Shown here piece by piece: positions 25,446-43,583 of a stretch of 64,000 nucleotides of DNA. This DNA comes from Apostichopus japonicus (Eukaryota; Echinodermata; Holothuroidea; Aspidochirotida; Stichopodidae): contig NC_092561.1 in the NCBI RefSeq assembly GCF_037975245.1, positions 15,693,001-15,757,000 of the forward strand, in the 5' to 3' direction. Every line of letters begins with the position of its first letter. Positions within the stretch are counted from its first letter, which is position 1. Below the pieces are notes generated by a model. It did not search any database, was not told where the DNA came from, and saw nothing but the letters and a program-made list of their open reading frames with translations. A program made the position numbers and the translations under genes.

Positions 25446-26046
25446 GGTTATTATACGTAATAAAATTCTGCAACAACCCCCAGTTCACCAATACAGCAAA
25501 CCAGTGAAGTTCTAAGACATACGACCCAACAAGCAAGACAATACGAACTTCCCCCACCCCTCCACCCCCCTCCCGAATCGCTACTTGTCCATTGAACACA
25601 ATGCATGCACGACTGTACCGTTACACGATTAGTCCCAAATGTGAGACAACATATCATTTGAAAATGCGCCCTTTTTTACCACTGCCAGAACAGTTTCCCT
25701 TGCCTCGGGCATTTTATTTGGCTCACGCGGTAGATCACTGGTAATGTGAGCCGAGGAAGTTACTTTTCCAAGCTCGTTCCCTTCGCTAGGCTTGGCGAGT
25801 CGATTACGTAACACGCATGCTATTGTTCCAGACTAATTAGCTAGAAAGGTGCAGAAGTTGACAGTGGCGAAAAATGAACGTCAGTCTTACTAAAGAGCGG
25901 ATTTTCATATGTGGCTATGTCGCGATCATCGCAAGTGAAACTATTGAGTGTTTGTGTGTGGTGGGGGAGGACCTAGAGGTTATTTATCGTTATTGTTGGA
26001 TTTATTATGGATTATTATGGATTCTAATACCTGCCTGTCTTGTCTC

Positions 26047-26768
26047 CTTACACCGTACAAACCTAGCAGAACCCTACGGTCATCATCGCAGGAATTGCTC
26101 AAGGAGAAGAGAACAAGATGCAAGACCGGCGACAGAGCCTTCTCAGTCAGCGCTCCCAGAATGCCTATACCGAACTCTGTGAGTGTATGCATTTCTCTTA
26201 CCACTTTTAAAAACTGCTTTGAAAGCATATTATGTTCGACTCGCTTTTACTGTGTGATTGACTGTGTTTTAACTGTCATTGTGCATAGATACTACGTTTG
26301 GAACTAGTTACTTAATTCTGAACATTTGATTTTTTTAAATATTTATCTTTCATTTATTTAGTACGTTTAGACTCTATTTTGTATCGTTTAGTATTGGGTA
26401 TTTGATCTGTTTTAGGATTTTGTAATAATTCTCATACTGTAATGTTTTTTTTTTTTTGTAATTTAAAAATTTTCATTTATTTACTACGTTTAGGGCTCTA
26501 TTTTGTATCGTTTAGTATTTAGGCTTTTACAATAATTCTCTTACTGTACTATAGTTCCTCATACTTATATATATTTAAACCTGGACTATGATTGAATCTA
26601 TTTACATGCTTCTGAAATTGTTTTGGAGTATATGCGTTTTAGTATCGTTTAGTACGGGTGTGTTTTTTTTATATTGTTGCCTTTGGCTTTTACTTTTTTT
26701 CTCTTTTTTTTGCGCAGCTTTGCTGATTATGCGCTATATAAATATCACTTATTAATATTATTATTATC
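26047..26768 (+). mobile_element. LINE-B 3' fragment, unit 3
   Basis: Same remnant and tail; the internal T run near 26444 is slightly longer than in units 1-2. Confidence 0.7.
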
Positions 26769-26973
26769 GATAAATGGGCCCCAGAACGTGATCAACTACA
26801 CGGTCAATGGCTTGAGAGTAACAGGTACATATGATACAATGTAAGATTACTTAAAATAAGAGACAACGAAACTGCATGTTTGAGGAGGGGGAGATAAGTC
26901 TGCCGTTTCTGGAATATAGGATGGCCCTTAAAAGAGCCGTTGGATGTCGAGCCTTCTACACGAGAAGAACAAT

Positions 26974-27345
26974 CTACTTGGAGGTGGTGTACTTGGTGAC
27001 AGCCTTGGTACCCTCTGAGACGGCATGCTTGGCGAGCTCACCAGGCAGCAACAGTCTGACGGCGGTCTGGACCTCCCGACTGGTGATGGTGGACTTCCTG
27101 TTGTAGTGGGCCAAACGGGAAGCTTCGGCGGCGATACGCTCGAAGATGTCGTTCACGAAGCTGTTCATGATAGACATAGCACGGCTAGAGATACCGGTGT
27201 CTGGGTGGACCTGCTTCATGACTTTGTAGATGTAGATACTGTAAGTCTCACGCCTGGTCCTTCGCCTCTTCTTGTCTCCTGGGTTGCGAGGTGCCTTGGA
27301 CTTGGCGGCCTTCTTTGCTCCCTTTCCTGCAGCTTTTGGTGCCAT
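26974..27345 (-). CDS. histone H2B, unit 3
   Basis: Intact, identical in protein to unit 1. Stem-loop at 26923-26938. Confidence 0.98.
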   Translation of the reverse strand: MAPKAAGKGAKKAAKSKAPRNPGDKKRRRTRRETYSIYIYKVMKQVHPDTGISSRAMSIMNSFVNDIFERIAAEASRLAHYNRKSTITSREVQTAVRLLLPGELAKHAVSEGTKAVTKYTTSK

Positions 27346-27709
27346 TTTGGACGTGAAGTTTTCGTTGCGATACGGTAAGTAAAGCGATGAATGAATGAGT
27401 GTCCTCCACGCTGCGAAATGTATTTATGACAGATTTGATATCACTTCAGCGAAGCAGAAAAACTTCCCATATTGACAAAGCACGTGCTATGCATTGCACA
27501 GCACACACGAGCTGGCCAATCACAATGCGGAAGCTTTTCTTAATTCTTTCACGCATTGTACGATCAGGGCAAAGGGTGGCATAGAATCCCCTCATAAGGG
27601 CACTGTGCTGTAGCTTTAGAGTCCGGACTACTTGAATGAGAGCTTTCCGGCAGGCAAATCATTTCTTTGATTCGTTTCAAGTCGAAAACATACCCAAATT
27701 TACTTCATC

Positions 27710-28090
27710 ATGACTGGCAGGGGCAAAGGTGGTAAGGCCAGGGCAAAGGCCAAGAGTCGATCTGCAAGAGCAGGGCTTCAATTCCCAGTAGGTCGTGTAC
27801 ACAGGTTCCTGCGAAGAGGAAATTACGCCCAGAGGATCGGCGCTGGCGCACCCGTCTACCTGGCTGCCGTACTAGAGTACCTCGCCGCCGAGATCTTGGA
27901 ATTGGCCGGTAACGCTGCACGTGACAACAAGAAGACCAGGATCATCCCCCGTCATCTCCAACTCGCCATCCGAAACGACGAGGAGTTGAACAAACTCTTG
28001 AGCGGAGTCACCATCGCCCAGGGAGGTGTTCTTCCAAACATCCAGGCTGTCCTTCTACCCAAGAAGACATCCGGAGGCAAGAAGGCTTAA
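27710..28090 (+). CDS. histone H2A, third intact copy
   Basis: Intact, identical in protein. Stem-loop at 28129-28144. Lies upstream of the disrupted H3 of unit 4. Confidence 0.98.
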   Translation: MTGRGKGGKARAKAKSRSARAGLQFPVGRVHRFLRRGNYAQRIGAGAPVYLAAVLEYLAAEILELAGNAARDNKKTRIIPRHLQLAIRNDEELNKLLSGVTIAQGGVLPNIQAVLLPKKTSGGKKA

Positions 28091-29288
28091 AGGGGAGGTT
28101 GCATTGCAATCGCCCATCGATTACCAACGGCTCTTTTAAGGGCCATCAAATCACCCAGAAAGATATACTCATTCCTCTCCTCAAACATGCTTGCGTCAGT
28201 GTCTTATTTCTCCTTTTAAGTTAGATGTATCAGCTAGCTGCAACCCCAATAATCGTGGGGCTTCGGACCCTCAGCCAAAAACCAAAGGTCAGAAACCCCA
28301 AGATTTGATTGAAAACTCCTGCTGGACAGAAAACTAACATCCCATAAAAAAAAAAAAAAAATAAAGAAAATATATATAATGTATGTAGGGAACTTTTCAC
28401 ATGATTTTGGCCGCAGGTTTTATGAATTAAGTATTTAGCAAGAGATCTTGGATTAGGGGATAAAGGGAACTTTATTATTATTATTATTATGAATAATTTT
28501 TGTAACTTTTTGGGTTTGAAATAAAAATAGATATTGTGTTTGGCTGCTTCAATGAGCTTACTGGTAGCAATGCATCTGGGGGTGTTAAGTCAGATCCTAA
28601 GGGCTTTGTTATTAATAGTCTTAGAAATTTGAAACTTGTAACAACTAACGAGGCATATACTACCGCAAGTATTAATCGTTTCGCACCTTTCAATGTTATT
28701 AAGTCTGGAAATTTTTGTCGGTGTGTTACGTAATCAATTCGCAAAGCCAAGCCGAGGGAACGAGCATCAGCTCAAATTTTCCCCCGATCTACTGCGAGAG
28801 CCTATTGAAATGCCCGAGGCAGGTAAACTGTTATGGCAGTGGTATTAAATTTAAGATCCGTGCTTTGAACGATAGAGATATTACTACGTTTTTAAGATTT
28901 ACTTCTCTTGTATTGGAGATCGTTAACATACACGCTGATGTGTGTCAACCCATGTTAACACGCTTATAATACAAAGGCGATTAGGATAGAGGATCTGTCT
29001 GTGTGTGTGTGTGTGTGTGGATTAGGGGTTATGATTATGAGTTAGGGATAAGCTCACTTTGATTATTTATTAGTGAATTGCATCATGCACGAAGGGAATC
29101 ACCAACCACCCAGCATAGAAGTAATAATAACAATAATAATGATAATCATTTAAAAAATAATAATAATAATAATAATGAGACGACAAGTTGCATGTTCGGA
29201 GGGAGAGAAAAATCTGCTCTAACTGGTAGATATGATGGCCCTTAAAAGAGCCGTTGGTTTTCGAGAATCCGTCGGAGACAGATACGAT

Positions 29289-29723
<435 letters not shown>

Positions 29724-29759
29724 CTACGGGGGATAATATTTAAGTTTTGTAGAATAGAC

Positions 29760-29761
<2 letters not shown>

Positions 29762-29800
<39 letters not shown>
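29762..29800 (-). repeat. 39-base internal poly(A) tract of LINE-A
   Basis: Read on the plus strand as 39 T. It is internal to the 3' UTR, about 80 bp from the true 3' end, whereas spacer copies have only 11-12 A at the homologous spot. Confidence 0.9.
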
Positions 29801-30103
29801 CTAGGGAAAGTTGTCTATTATTCAAACAGGGAGATGCTGAGAAGTGAAGTATTGTTCGATTAACATTGTTAAGAAGCCATAAGTACACAGGAGGTCGGAG
29901 CTGAGGAGCCAATTAGGTATGGATCACTAAAGGGGGAGGAATTTCTATTTAAATGGGATAAAGAAGACAGAGCGGATTCTATTGTTTTGGTCGGAAGTGG
30001 TTGCTACTTAGTGGGATTAATGGAGTTGTACTTAGAGTATAAGTACACCTGGAGTTTGTGGTTAGACCCACTTAGGAAATGGACTTTCTAAAGAGGAGAG
30101 GCT

Positions 30104-32030
<1,927 letters not shown>

Positions 32031-32742
32031 TCAGTCTGTGTTCTATCAGTACAAAGATGTAATGAAGCACGGACTACAAGAAACCGCACGTTATAAGCAG
32101 CTCCCCTCAAACAACCCGCTAATCGCGTCACTCGACCTGTGCTCGATTCTGATTGGCCGAGTGCGACAGCCGCGAGTCGTTCTGATTAGCTAAGCGGCAA
32201 TGGCAAATTTCAGCAGCCTAATTTAAGCGAACGGTAGTCAAAACTGCTCATGCCGGGCAGGAAAATGGTAGTCACTTTCATAAAGTATCTATTTCTTAGA
32301 CTTTCTGCCATTTAAAATGACGGAAAATTGGTGAAAACTCTTATCGAAAACCCTCGAGCTTCGCATTTGACAGTCAGTCAGCAATCCCCAATTGTGACGT
32401 CATGAACATTACCTTCGTCGATTGGTCAGATTAGGCTAACACAGAGTTAGCGTCAAGTGTAATTTTACGTGTGATATTTTAACGAAATGACAGGGTGAAG
32501 CCAATATTCGACCATTCGGGACAAATTTGGCCTTATCGAATTCACCCCTCACCGATATTTCACCACATAGAACATCACACGACGAACAAGAAACGGCATC
32601 AAACTCCGCCGAGCTTCCATTCCCACGGGTTCTGATGCAGACATCGGGGTAGTTCGCTTACGTCCGTTCAAAACATCGCCTGCTTGACGGGTATCGCTAA
32701 TATAATGCCACACATTGAGGGACTTTCTACATTTTACTGTGA

Positions 32743-33084
<342 letters not shown>

Positions 33085-33331
33085 ATGCATCTTTCCTGTC
33101 ACGAAGACGAATCGAAATCCAACGGCTCTTTTAAGGGCCATCAAATATCCCCAGAGAGAGTTACTCATTCCTCTCCCTCGAAACATGCAATTCGTCGTCT
33201 TAATTCTTTTCTTTGTGTGAGTGAATGTATGTGTGTGTGTATGTATACGCCAGCATCGGGCAAAATAAGTTATATGCATAGGCAATTTTGCTAGAAATTT
33301 CAAAACACCGTAATTGAAATCCACCCCCTCC

Positions 33332-33535
33332 CTCAAGTGAAGTCCCCCCCCCCCCTTTAGTAATCCCTACCTAATTGGCTCTCCAGTTCCGACCTCCTGT
33401 TTATTTATATAGACAACTTTCCCTAGAAAAAAAAAAACAAGTGTCTATTCTACAAAACTTCAATATTATCCCCGTAGGACCTCTTGCGAAGGTCGAGCAG
33501 GGGTAAACTCCTTTTATTTATACTCAAGTGAAGTC
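33332..33535 (+). mobile_element. LINE-A 3' fragment, unit 4
   Basis: Old fixed copy with duplications at 33332-33344 and 33523-33535. This unit therefore carries both the old and the new insertion of the family, about 1.4 kb apart and in opposite orientation. Confidence 0.87.
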
Positions 33536-34136
33536 GGTTATTATACGTAATAAAATTCTGCAACAACCCCCAGTTCACCAATACAGCAAACCAGTGAAGT
33601 TCTAAGACATACGACCCAACAAGCAAGACAATACGAACTTCCCCCACCCCTCCACCCCCCTCCCGAATCGCTACTTGTCCATTGAACACAATGCATGCAC
33701 GACTGTACCGTTACACGATTAGTCCCAAATGTGAGACAACATATCATTTGAAAATGCGCCCTTTTTTACCACTGCCAGAACAGTTTCCCTTGCCTCGGGC
33801 ATTTTATTTGGCTCACGCGGTAGATCACTGGTAATGTGAGCCGAGGAAGTTACTTTTCCAAGCTCGTTCCCTTCGCTAGGCTTGGCGAGTCGATTACGTA
33901 ACACGCATGCTATTGTTCCAGACTAATTAGCTAGAAAGGTGCAGAAGTTGACAGTGGCGAAAAATGAACGTCAGTCTTACTAAAGAGCGGATTTTCATAT
34001 GTGGCTATGTCGCGATCATCGCAAGTGAAACTATTGAGTGTTTGTGTGTGGTGGGGGAGGACCTAGAGGTTATTTATCGTTATTGTTGGATTTATTATGG
34101 ATTATTATGGATTCTAATACCTGCCTGTCTTGTCTC

Positions 34137-34858
34137 CTTACACCGTACAAACCTAGCAGAACCCTACGGTCATCATCGCAGGAATTGCTCAAGGAGAAGA
34201 GAACAAGATGCAAGACCGGCGACAGAGCCTTCTCAGTCAGCGCTCCCAGAATGCCTATACCGAACTCTGTGAGTGTATGCATTTCTCTTACCACTTTTAA
34301 AAACTGCTTTGAAAGCATATTATGTTCGACTCGCTTTTACTGTGTGATTGACTGTGTTTTAACTGTCATTGTGCATAGATACTACGTTTGGAACTAGTTA
34401 CTTAATTCTGAACATTTGATTTTTTTAAATATTTATCTTTCATTTATTTAGTACGTTTAGACTCTATTTTGTATCGTTTAGTATTGGGTATTTGATCTGT
34501 TTTAGGATTTTGTAATAATTCTCATACTGTAATGTTTTTTTTTTTTTGTAATTTAAAAATTTTCATTTATTTACTACGTTTAGGGCTCTATTTTGTATCG
34601 TTTAGTATTTAGGCTTTTACAATAATTCTCTTACTGTACTATAGTTCCTCATACTTATATATATTTAAACCTGGACTATGATTGAATCTATTTACATGCT
34701 TCTGAAATTGTTTTGGAGTATATGCGTTTTAGTATCGTTTAGTACGGGTGTGTTTTTTTTATATTGTTGCCTTTGGCTTTTACTTTTTTTCTCTTTTTTT
34801 TGCGCAGCTTTGCTGATTATGCGCTATATAAATATCACTTATTAATATTATTATTATC
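34137..34858 (+). mobile_element. LINE-B 3' fragment, unit 4
   Basis: Same remnant; the tail is still the type I form GCGCTATATAAATATC. Confidence 0.7.
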
Positions 34859-35063
34859 GATAAATGGGCCCCAGAACGTGATCAACTACACGGTCAATGG
34901 CTTGAGAGTAACAGGTACATATGATACAATGTAAGATTACTTAAAATAAGAGACAACGAAACTGCATGTTTGAGGAGGGGGAGATAAGTCTGCCGTTTCT
35001 GGAATATAGGATGGCCCTTAAAAGAGCCGTTGGATGTCGAGCCTTCTACACGAGAAGAACAAT

Positions 35064-35435
35064 CTACTTGGAGGTGGTGTACTTGGTGACAGCCTTGGTA
35101 CCCTCTGAGACGGCATGCTTGGCGAGCTCACCAGGCAGCAACAGTCTGACGGCGGTCTGGACCTCCCGACTGGTGATGGTGGACTTCCTGTTGTAGTGGG
35201 CCAAACGGGAAGCTTCGGCGGCGATACGCTCGAAGATGTCGTTCACGAAGCTGTTCATGATAGACATAGCACGGCTAGAGATACCGGTGTCTGGGTGGAC
35301 CTGCTTCATGACTTTGTAGATGTAGATACTGTAAGTCTCACGCCTGGTCCTTCGCCTCTTCTTGTCTCCTGGGTTGCGAGGTGCCTTGGACTTGGCGGCC
35401 TTCTTTGCTCCCTTTCCTGCAGCTTTTGGTGCCAT
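35064..35435 (-). CDS. histone H2B, unit 4
   Basis: Intact, identical in protein. Stem-loop at 35013-35028. Lies inside the interval where type I gives way to type II. Confidence 0.98.
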   Translation of the reverse strand: MAPKAAGKGAKKAAKSKAPRNPGDKKRRRTRRETYSIYIYKVMKQVHPDTGISSRAMSIMNSFVNDIFERIAAEASRLAHYNRKSTITSREVQTAVRLLLPGELAKHAVSEGTKAVTKYTTSK

Positions 35436-35799
35436 TTTGGACGTGAAGTTTTCGTTGCGATACGGTAAGTAAAGCGATGAATGAATGAGTGTCCTCCACG
35501 CTGCGAAATGTATTTATGACAGATTTGATATCACTTCAGCGAAGCAGAAAAACTTCCCATATTGACAAAGCACGTGCTATGCATTGCACAGCACACACGA
35601 GCTGGCCAATCACAATGCGGAAGCTTTTCTTAATTCTTTCACGCATTGTACGATCAGGGCAAAGGGTGGCATAGAATCCCCTCATAAGGGCACTGTGCTG
35701 TAGCTTTAGAGTCCGGACTACTTGAATGAGAGCTTTCCGGCAGGCAAATCATTTCTTTGATTCGTTTCAAGTCGAAAACATACCCAAATTTACTTCATC

Positions 35800-36180
35800 A
35801 TGACTGGCAGGGGCAAAGGTGGTAAGGCCAGGGCAAAGGCCAAGAGTCGATCTGCAAGAGCAGGGCTTCAATTCCCAGTAGGTCGTGTACACAGGTTCCT
35901 GCGAAGAGGAAATTACGCCCAGAGGATCGGCGCTGGCGCACCCGTCTACCTGGCTGCCGTACTAGAGTACCTCGCCGCCGAGATCTTGGAATTGGCCGGT
36001 AACGCTGCACGTGACAACAAGAAGACCAGGATCATCCCCCGTCATCTCCAACTCGCCATCCGAAACGACGAGGAGTTGAACAAACTCTTGAGCGGAGTCA
36101 CCATCGCCCAGGGAGGTGTTCTTCCAAACATCCAGGCTGTCCTTCTACCCAAGAAGACATCCGGAGGCAAGAAGGCTTAA
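35800..36180 (+). CDS. histone H2A, fourth intact copy
   Basis: Intact, identical in protein. Stem-loop at 36219-36234. The first type II marker (the interrupted A run near 36437) follows about 255 bp after its stop. Confidence 0.98.
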   Translation: MTGRGKGGKARAKAKSRSARAGLQFPVGRVHRFLRRGNYAQRIGAGAPVYLAAVLEYLAAEILELAGNAARDNKKTRIIPRHLQLAIRNDEELNKLLSGVTIAQGGVLPNIQAVLLPKKTSGGKKA

Positions 36181-36557
36181 AGGGGAGGTTGCATTGCAAT
36201 CGCCCATCGATTACCAACGGCTCTTTTAAGGGCCATCAAATCACCCAGAAAGATATACTCATTCCTCTCCTCAAACATGCTTGCGTCAGTGTCTTATTTC
36301 TCCTTTTAAGTTAGATGTATCAGCTAGCTGCAACCCCAATAATCGTGGGGCTTCGGACCCTCAGCCAAAAACCAAAGGTCAGAAACCCCAAGATTTGATT
36401 GAAAACTCCTGCTGGACAGAAAACTAACATCCCATAAAAAAAAAAAATTAAAAAAAATATATATAATGTATGTAGGGAACTTTTCACATGATTTTGGCCG
36501 CAGGTTTTATGAATTAAGTATTTAGCAAGATATCTTGGATTAGGGGATAAAGGGAAC

Positions 36558-36589
<32 letters not shown>

Positions 36590-37094
36590 GAATAATTTTT
36601 GTAACTTTTTGGGTTTGAAATAAAAATAGATATTGTGTTTGGCTGCTTCAATGAGCTTACTGGTAGCAATGCATCTGGGGGTGTTAAGTCAGATCCTAAG
36701 GGCTTTGTTATTAATAGTCTTAGAAATTTGAAACTTGTAACAACTAACGAGGCATATACTACCGCAAGTATTAATCGTTTCGCACCTTTCAATGTTATTA
36801 AGTCTGGAAATTTTTGTCGGTGTGTTACGTAATCAATTCGCAAAGCCAAGCCGAGGGAACGAGCATCAGCTCAAATTTTCCCCCGATCTACTGCGAGAGC
36901 CTATTGAAATGCCCGAGGCAGGTAAACTGTTATGGCAGTGGTATTAAATTTAAGATCCGTGCTTTGAACGATAGAGATATTACTACGTTTTTAAGATTTA
37001 CTTCTCTTGTATTGGAGATCGTTAACATACACGCTGATGTGTGTCAACCCATGTTAACACGCTTATAATACAAAGGCGATTAGGATAGAGGATC

Positions 37095-37126
<32 letters not shown>

Positions 37127-37389
37127 GATTAGGGGTTATGATTATGAGTTAGGGATAAGCTCACTTTGATTATTTATTAGTGAATTGCATCATGCACGAA
37201 GGGAATCACCAACCACCCAGCATAGAAGTAATAATAACAATAATAATGATAATCATTTAAAAAATAATAATAATAATGAGACGACAAGTTGCATGTTCGG
37301 AGGGAGAGAAAAATCTGCTCTAACTGGTAGATATGATGGCCCTTAAAAGAGCCGTTGGTTTTCGAGAATCCGTCGGAGACAGATACGAT

Positions 37390-37806
<417 letters not shown>

Positions 37807-38518
37807 TCAGTCTGTGTTCTATCAGTACAAAGATGTAATGAAGCACGGACTACAAGAAACCGCACGTTATAAGCAGCTCCCCTCAAACAACCCGCTAATC
37901 GCGTCACTCGACCTGTGCTCGATTCTGATTGGCCGAGTGCGACAGCCGCGAGTCGTTCTGATTAGCTAAGCGGCAATGGCAAATTTCAGCAGCCTAATTT
38001 AAGCGAACGGTAGTCAAAACTGCTCATGCCGGGCAGGAAAATGGTAGTCACTTTCAAAAAGTATCTATTTCTTAGACTTTCTGCCATTTAAAATGACGGA
38101 AAATTGGTGAAAACTCTTATCGAAAACCCTCGAGCTTCGCATTTGACAGTCAGTCAGCAATCCCCAATTGTGACGTCATGAACATTACCTTCGTCGATTG
38201 GTCAGATTAGGCTAACACAGAGTTAGCGTCAAGTGTAATTTTACGTGTGATATTTTAACGAAATGACAGGGTGAAGCCAATATTCGACCATTCGGGACAA
38301 ATTTGGCCTTATCGAATTCACCCCTCACCGATATTTCACCACATAGAACATCACACGACGAACAAGAAACGGCATCAAACTCCGCCGAGCTTCCATTCCC
38401 ACGGGTTCTGATGCAGACATCGGGGTAGTTCGCTTACGTCCGTTCAAAACATCGCCTGCTTGACGGGTATCGCTAATATAATGCCACACATTGAGGGACT
38501 TTCTACATTTTACTGTGA

Positions 38519-38860
<342 letters not shown>

Positions 38861-39107
38861 ATGCATCTTTCCTGTCACGAAGACGAATCGAAATCCAACG
38901 GCTCTTTTAAGGGCCATCAAATATCCCCAGAGAGAGTTACTCATTCCTCTCCCTCGAAACATGCAATTCGTCGTCTTAATTCTTTTCTTTGTGTGAGTGA
39001 ATGTATGTGTGTGTGTATGTATACGCCAGCATCGGGCAAAATAAGTTATATGCATAGGCAATTTTGCTAGAAATTTCAAAACACCGTAATTGAAATCCAC
39101 CCCCTCC

Positions 39108-39311
39108 CTCAAGTGAAGTCCCCCCCCCCCTTTAGTAATCCCTACCTAATTGGCTCTCCAGTTCCGACCTCCTGTTTATTTATATAGACAACTTTCCCTA
39201 GAAAAAAAAAAAACAAGTGTCTATTCTACAAAACTTCAATATTATCCCCGTAGGACCTCTTGCGAAGGTCGAGCAGGGGTAAACTCCTTTTATTTATACT
39301 CAAGTGAAGTC
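39108..39311 (+). mobile_element. LINE-A 3' fragment, unit 5
   Basis: Duplications at 39108-39120 and 39299-39311. Presence in type II as well as type I dates the insertion before the two classes split. Confidence 0.87.
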
Positions 39312-39912
39312 GGTTATTATACGTAATAAAATTCTGCAACAACCCCCAGTTCACCAATACAGCAAACCAGTGAAGTTCTAAGACATACGACCCAACAAGC
39401 AAGACAATACGAACTTCCCCCACCCCTCCACCCCCCTCCCGAATCGCTACTTGTCCATTGAACACAATGCATGCACGACTGTACCGTTACACGATTAGTC
39501 CCAAATGCGAGACAACATATCATTTGAAAATGCGCCCTTTTTTACCACTGCCAGAACAGTTTCCCTTGCCTCGGGCATTTTATTTGGCTCACGCGGTAGA
39601 TCACTGGTAATGTGAGCCGAGGAAGTTACTTTTCCAAGCTCGTTCCCTTCGCTAGGCTTGGCGAGTCGATTACGTAACACGCATGCTATTGTTCCAGACT
39701 AATTAGCTAGAAAGGTGCAGAAGTTGACAGTGGCGAAAAATGAACGTCAGTCTTACTAAAGAGCGGATTTTCATATGTGGCTATGTCGCGATCATCGCAA
39801 GTGAAACTATTCAGTGTTTGTGTGTGGTGGGGGAGGACCTAGAGGTTATTTATCGTTATTGTTGGATTTATTATGGATTATTATGGATTCTAATACCTGC
39901 CTGTCTTGTCTC

Positions 39913-40635
39913 CTTACACCGTACAAACCTAGCAGAACCCTACGGTCATCATCGCAGGAATTGCTCAAGGAGAAGAGAACAAGATGCAAGACCGGCGACA
40001 GAGCCTTCTCAGTCAGCGCTCCCAGAATGCCTATACCGAACTCTGTGAGTGTATGCATTTCTCTTACCACTTTTAAAAACTGCTTTGAAAGCATATTATG
40101 TTCGACTCGCTTTTACTGTGTGATTGACTGTGTTTTAACTGTCATTGTGCATAGATACTACGTTTGGAACTAGTTACTTAATTCTGAACATTTGATTTTT
40201 TTTAATATCTATCTTTCATTTATTTAGTACGTTTAGACTCTATTTTGTATCGTTTAGTATTGGGTATTTGATCTGTTTTAGGATTTTGTAATAATTCTCA
40301 TACTGTAATGTATTTTTTTTTTTGTAATTTAAAAATTTTCATTTATTTACTACGTTTAGGGCTCTATTTTGTATCGTTTAGTATTTAGGCTTTTACAATA
40401 ATTCTCTTACTGTACTATAGTTCCTCATACTTATATATATTTAAACCTGGACTATGATTGAATCTATTTACATGCTTCTGAAATTGTTTTGGAGTATATG
40501 CGTTTTAGTATCGTTTAGTACGGGTGTGTTTTTTTTATATTGTTGCCTTTGGCTTTTACTTTTTTTCTTTTTTTTTTTGCGCAGCTTTGCTGATTATGCG
40601 CTACATAAATATCACTTATTAATATTATTATTATC
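39913..40635 (+). mobile_element. LINE-B 3' fragment, unit 5
   Basis: Type II form with the CACATAAAT-like tail variant and a longer T run near 40570. A 90-codon open frame over it (40454-40726) is a consequence of that T run, not a gene. Confidence 0.7.
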
Positions 40636-40840
40636 GATAAACGGGCCCCAGAACGTGATCAACTACACGGTCAATGGCTTGAGAGTAACAGGTATATATG
40701 ATACAATGTTAGATTACTTAAAATAAGAGACAACGAAACTGCATGTTTGAGGAGGGGGAGATAAGTCTGCCGTTTCTGGAATATAGGATGGCCCTTAAAA
40801 GAGCCGTTGGATGTCGAGCCTTCTACACGAGAAGAACAAT

Positions 40841-41212
40841 CTACTTGGAGGTGGTGTACTTGGTGACAGCCTTGGTACCCTCTGAGACGGCATGCTTGGC
40901 GAGCTCACCAGGCAGCAACAGTCTGACGGCGGTCTGGACCTCCCGACTGGTGATGGTGGACTTCCTGTTGTAGTGGGCCAAACGGGAAGCTTCGGCGGCG
41001 ATACGCTCGAAGATGTCGTTCACGAAGCTGTTCATGATAGACATAGCACGGCTAGAGATACCGGTGTCTGGGTGGACCTGCTTCATGACTTTGTAGATGT
41101 AGATACTGTAAGTCTCACGCCTGGTCCTTCGCCTCTTCTTGTCTCCTGGGTTGCGAGGTGCCTTGGACTTGGCGGCCTTCTTTGCTCCCTTTCCTGCAGC
41201 TTTTGGTGCCAT
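40841..41212 (-). CDS. histone H2B, unit 5
   Basis: Intact, identical in protein. Stem-loop at 40790-40805. Confidence 0.98.
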   Translation of the reverse strand: MAPKAAGKGAKKAAKSKAPRNPGDKKRRRTRRETYSIYIYKVMKQVHPDTGISSRAMSIMNSFVNDIFERIAAEASRLAHYNRKSTITSREVQTAVRLLLPGELAKHAVSEGTKAVTKYTTSK

Positions 41213-41576
41213 TTTGGACGTGAAGTTTTCGTTGCGATACGGTAAGTAAAGCGATGAATGAATGAGTGTCCTCCACGCTGCGAAATGTATTTATGACAGA
41301 TTTGATATCACTTCAGCGAAGCAGAAAAACTTCCCATATTGACAAAGCACGTGCTATGCATTGCACAGCACACACGAGCTGGCCAATCACAATGCGGAAG
41401 CTTTTCTTAATTCTTTCACGCATTGTACGATCAGGGCAAAGGGTGGCATAGAATCCCCTCATAAGGGCACTGTGCTGTAGCTTTAGAGTCCGGACTACTT
41501 GAATGAGAGCTTTCCGGCAGGCAAATCATTTCTTTGATTCGTTTCAAGTCGAAAACATACCCAAATTTACTTCATC

Positions 41577-41957
41577 ATGACTGGCAGGGGCAAAGGTGGT
41601 AAGGCCAGGGCAAAGGCCAAGAGTCGATCTGCAAGAGCAGGGCTTCAATTCCCAGTAGGTCGTGTACACAGGTTCCTGCGAAGAGGAAATTACGCCCAGA
41701 GGATCGGCGCTGGCGCACCCGTCTACCTGGCTGCCGTACTAGAGTACCTCGCCGCCGAGATCTTGGAATTGGCCGGTAACGCTGCACGTGACAACAAGAA
41801 GACCAGGATCATCCCCCGTCATCTCCAACTCGCCATCCGAAACGACGAGGAGTTGAACAAACTCTTGAGCGGAGTCACCATCGCCCAGGGAGGTGTTCTT
41901 CCAAACATCCAGGCTGTCCTTCTACCCAAGAAGACATCCGGAGGCAAGAAGGCTTAA
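41577..41957 (+). CDS. histone H2A, fifth intact copy
   Basis: Intact, identical in protein. Stem-loop at 41996-42011. Confidence 0.98.
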   Translation: MTGRGKGGKARAKAKSRSARAGLQFPVGRVHRFLRRGNYAQRIGAGAPVYLAAVLEYLAAEILELAGNAARDNKKTRIIPRHLQLAIRNDEELNKLLSGVTIAQGGVLPNIQAVLLPKKTSGGKKA

Positions 41958-42334
41958 AGGGGAGGTTGCATTGCAATCGCCCATCGATTACCAACGGCTC
42001 TTTTAAGGGCCATCAAATCACCCAGAAAGATATACTCATTCCTCTCCTCAAACATGCTTGCGTCAGTGTCTTATTTCTCCTTTTAAGTTAGATGTATCAG
42101 CTAGCTGCAACCCCAATAATCGTGGGGCTTCGGACCCTCAGCCAAAAACCAAAGGTCAGAAACCCCAAGATTTGATTGAAAACTCCTGCTGGACAGAAAA
42201 CTAACATCCCATAAAAAAAAAAAATTAAAAAAAATATATATAATGTATGTAGGGAACTTTTCACATGATTTTGGCCGCAGGTTTTATGAATTAAGTATTT
42301 AGCAAGATATCTTGGATTAGGGGATAAAGGGAAC

Positions 42335-42366
<32 letters not shown>

Positions 42367-42871
42367 GAATAATTTTTGTAACTTTTTGGGTTTGAAATAA
42401 AAATAGATATTGTGTTTGGCTGCTTCAATGAGCTTACTGGTAGCAATGCATCTGGGGGTGTTAAGTCAGATCCTAAGGGCTTTGTTATTAATAGTCTTAG
42501 AAATTTGAAACTTGTAACAACTAACGAGGCATATACTACCGCAAGTATTAATCGTTTCGCACCTTTCAATGTTATTAAGTCTGGAAATTTTTGTCGGTGT
42601 GTTACGTAATCAATTCGCAAAGCCAAGCCGAGGGAACGAGCATCAGCTCAAATTTTCCCCCGATCTACTGCGAGAGCCTATTGAAATGCCCGAGGCAGGT
42701 AAACTGTTATGGCAGTGGTATTAAATTTAAGATCCGTGCTTTGAACGATAGAGATATTACTACGTTTTTAAGATTTACTTCTCTTGTATTGGAGATCGTT
42801 AACATACACGCTGATGTGTGTCAACCCATGTTAACACGCTTATAATACAAAGGCGATTAGGATAGAGGATC

Positions 42872-42903
<32 letters not shown>

Positions 42904-43166
42904 GATTAGGGGTTATGATTATGAGTTAGGGATAAGCTCACTTTGATTATTTATTAGTGAATTGCATCATGCACGAAGGGAATCACCAACCACCCAGCAT
43001 AGAAGTAATAATAACAATAATAATGATAATCATTTAAAAAATAATAATAATAATGAGACGACAAGTTGCATGTTCGGAGGGAGAGAAAAATCTGCTCTAA
43101 CTGGTAGATATGATGGCCCTTAAAAGAGCCGTTGGTTTTCGAGAATCCGTCGGAGACAGATACGAT

Positions 43167-43583
<417 letters not shown>

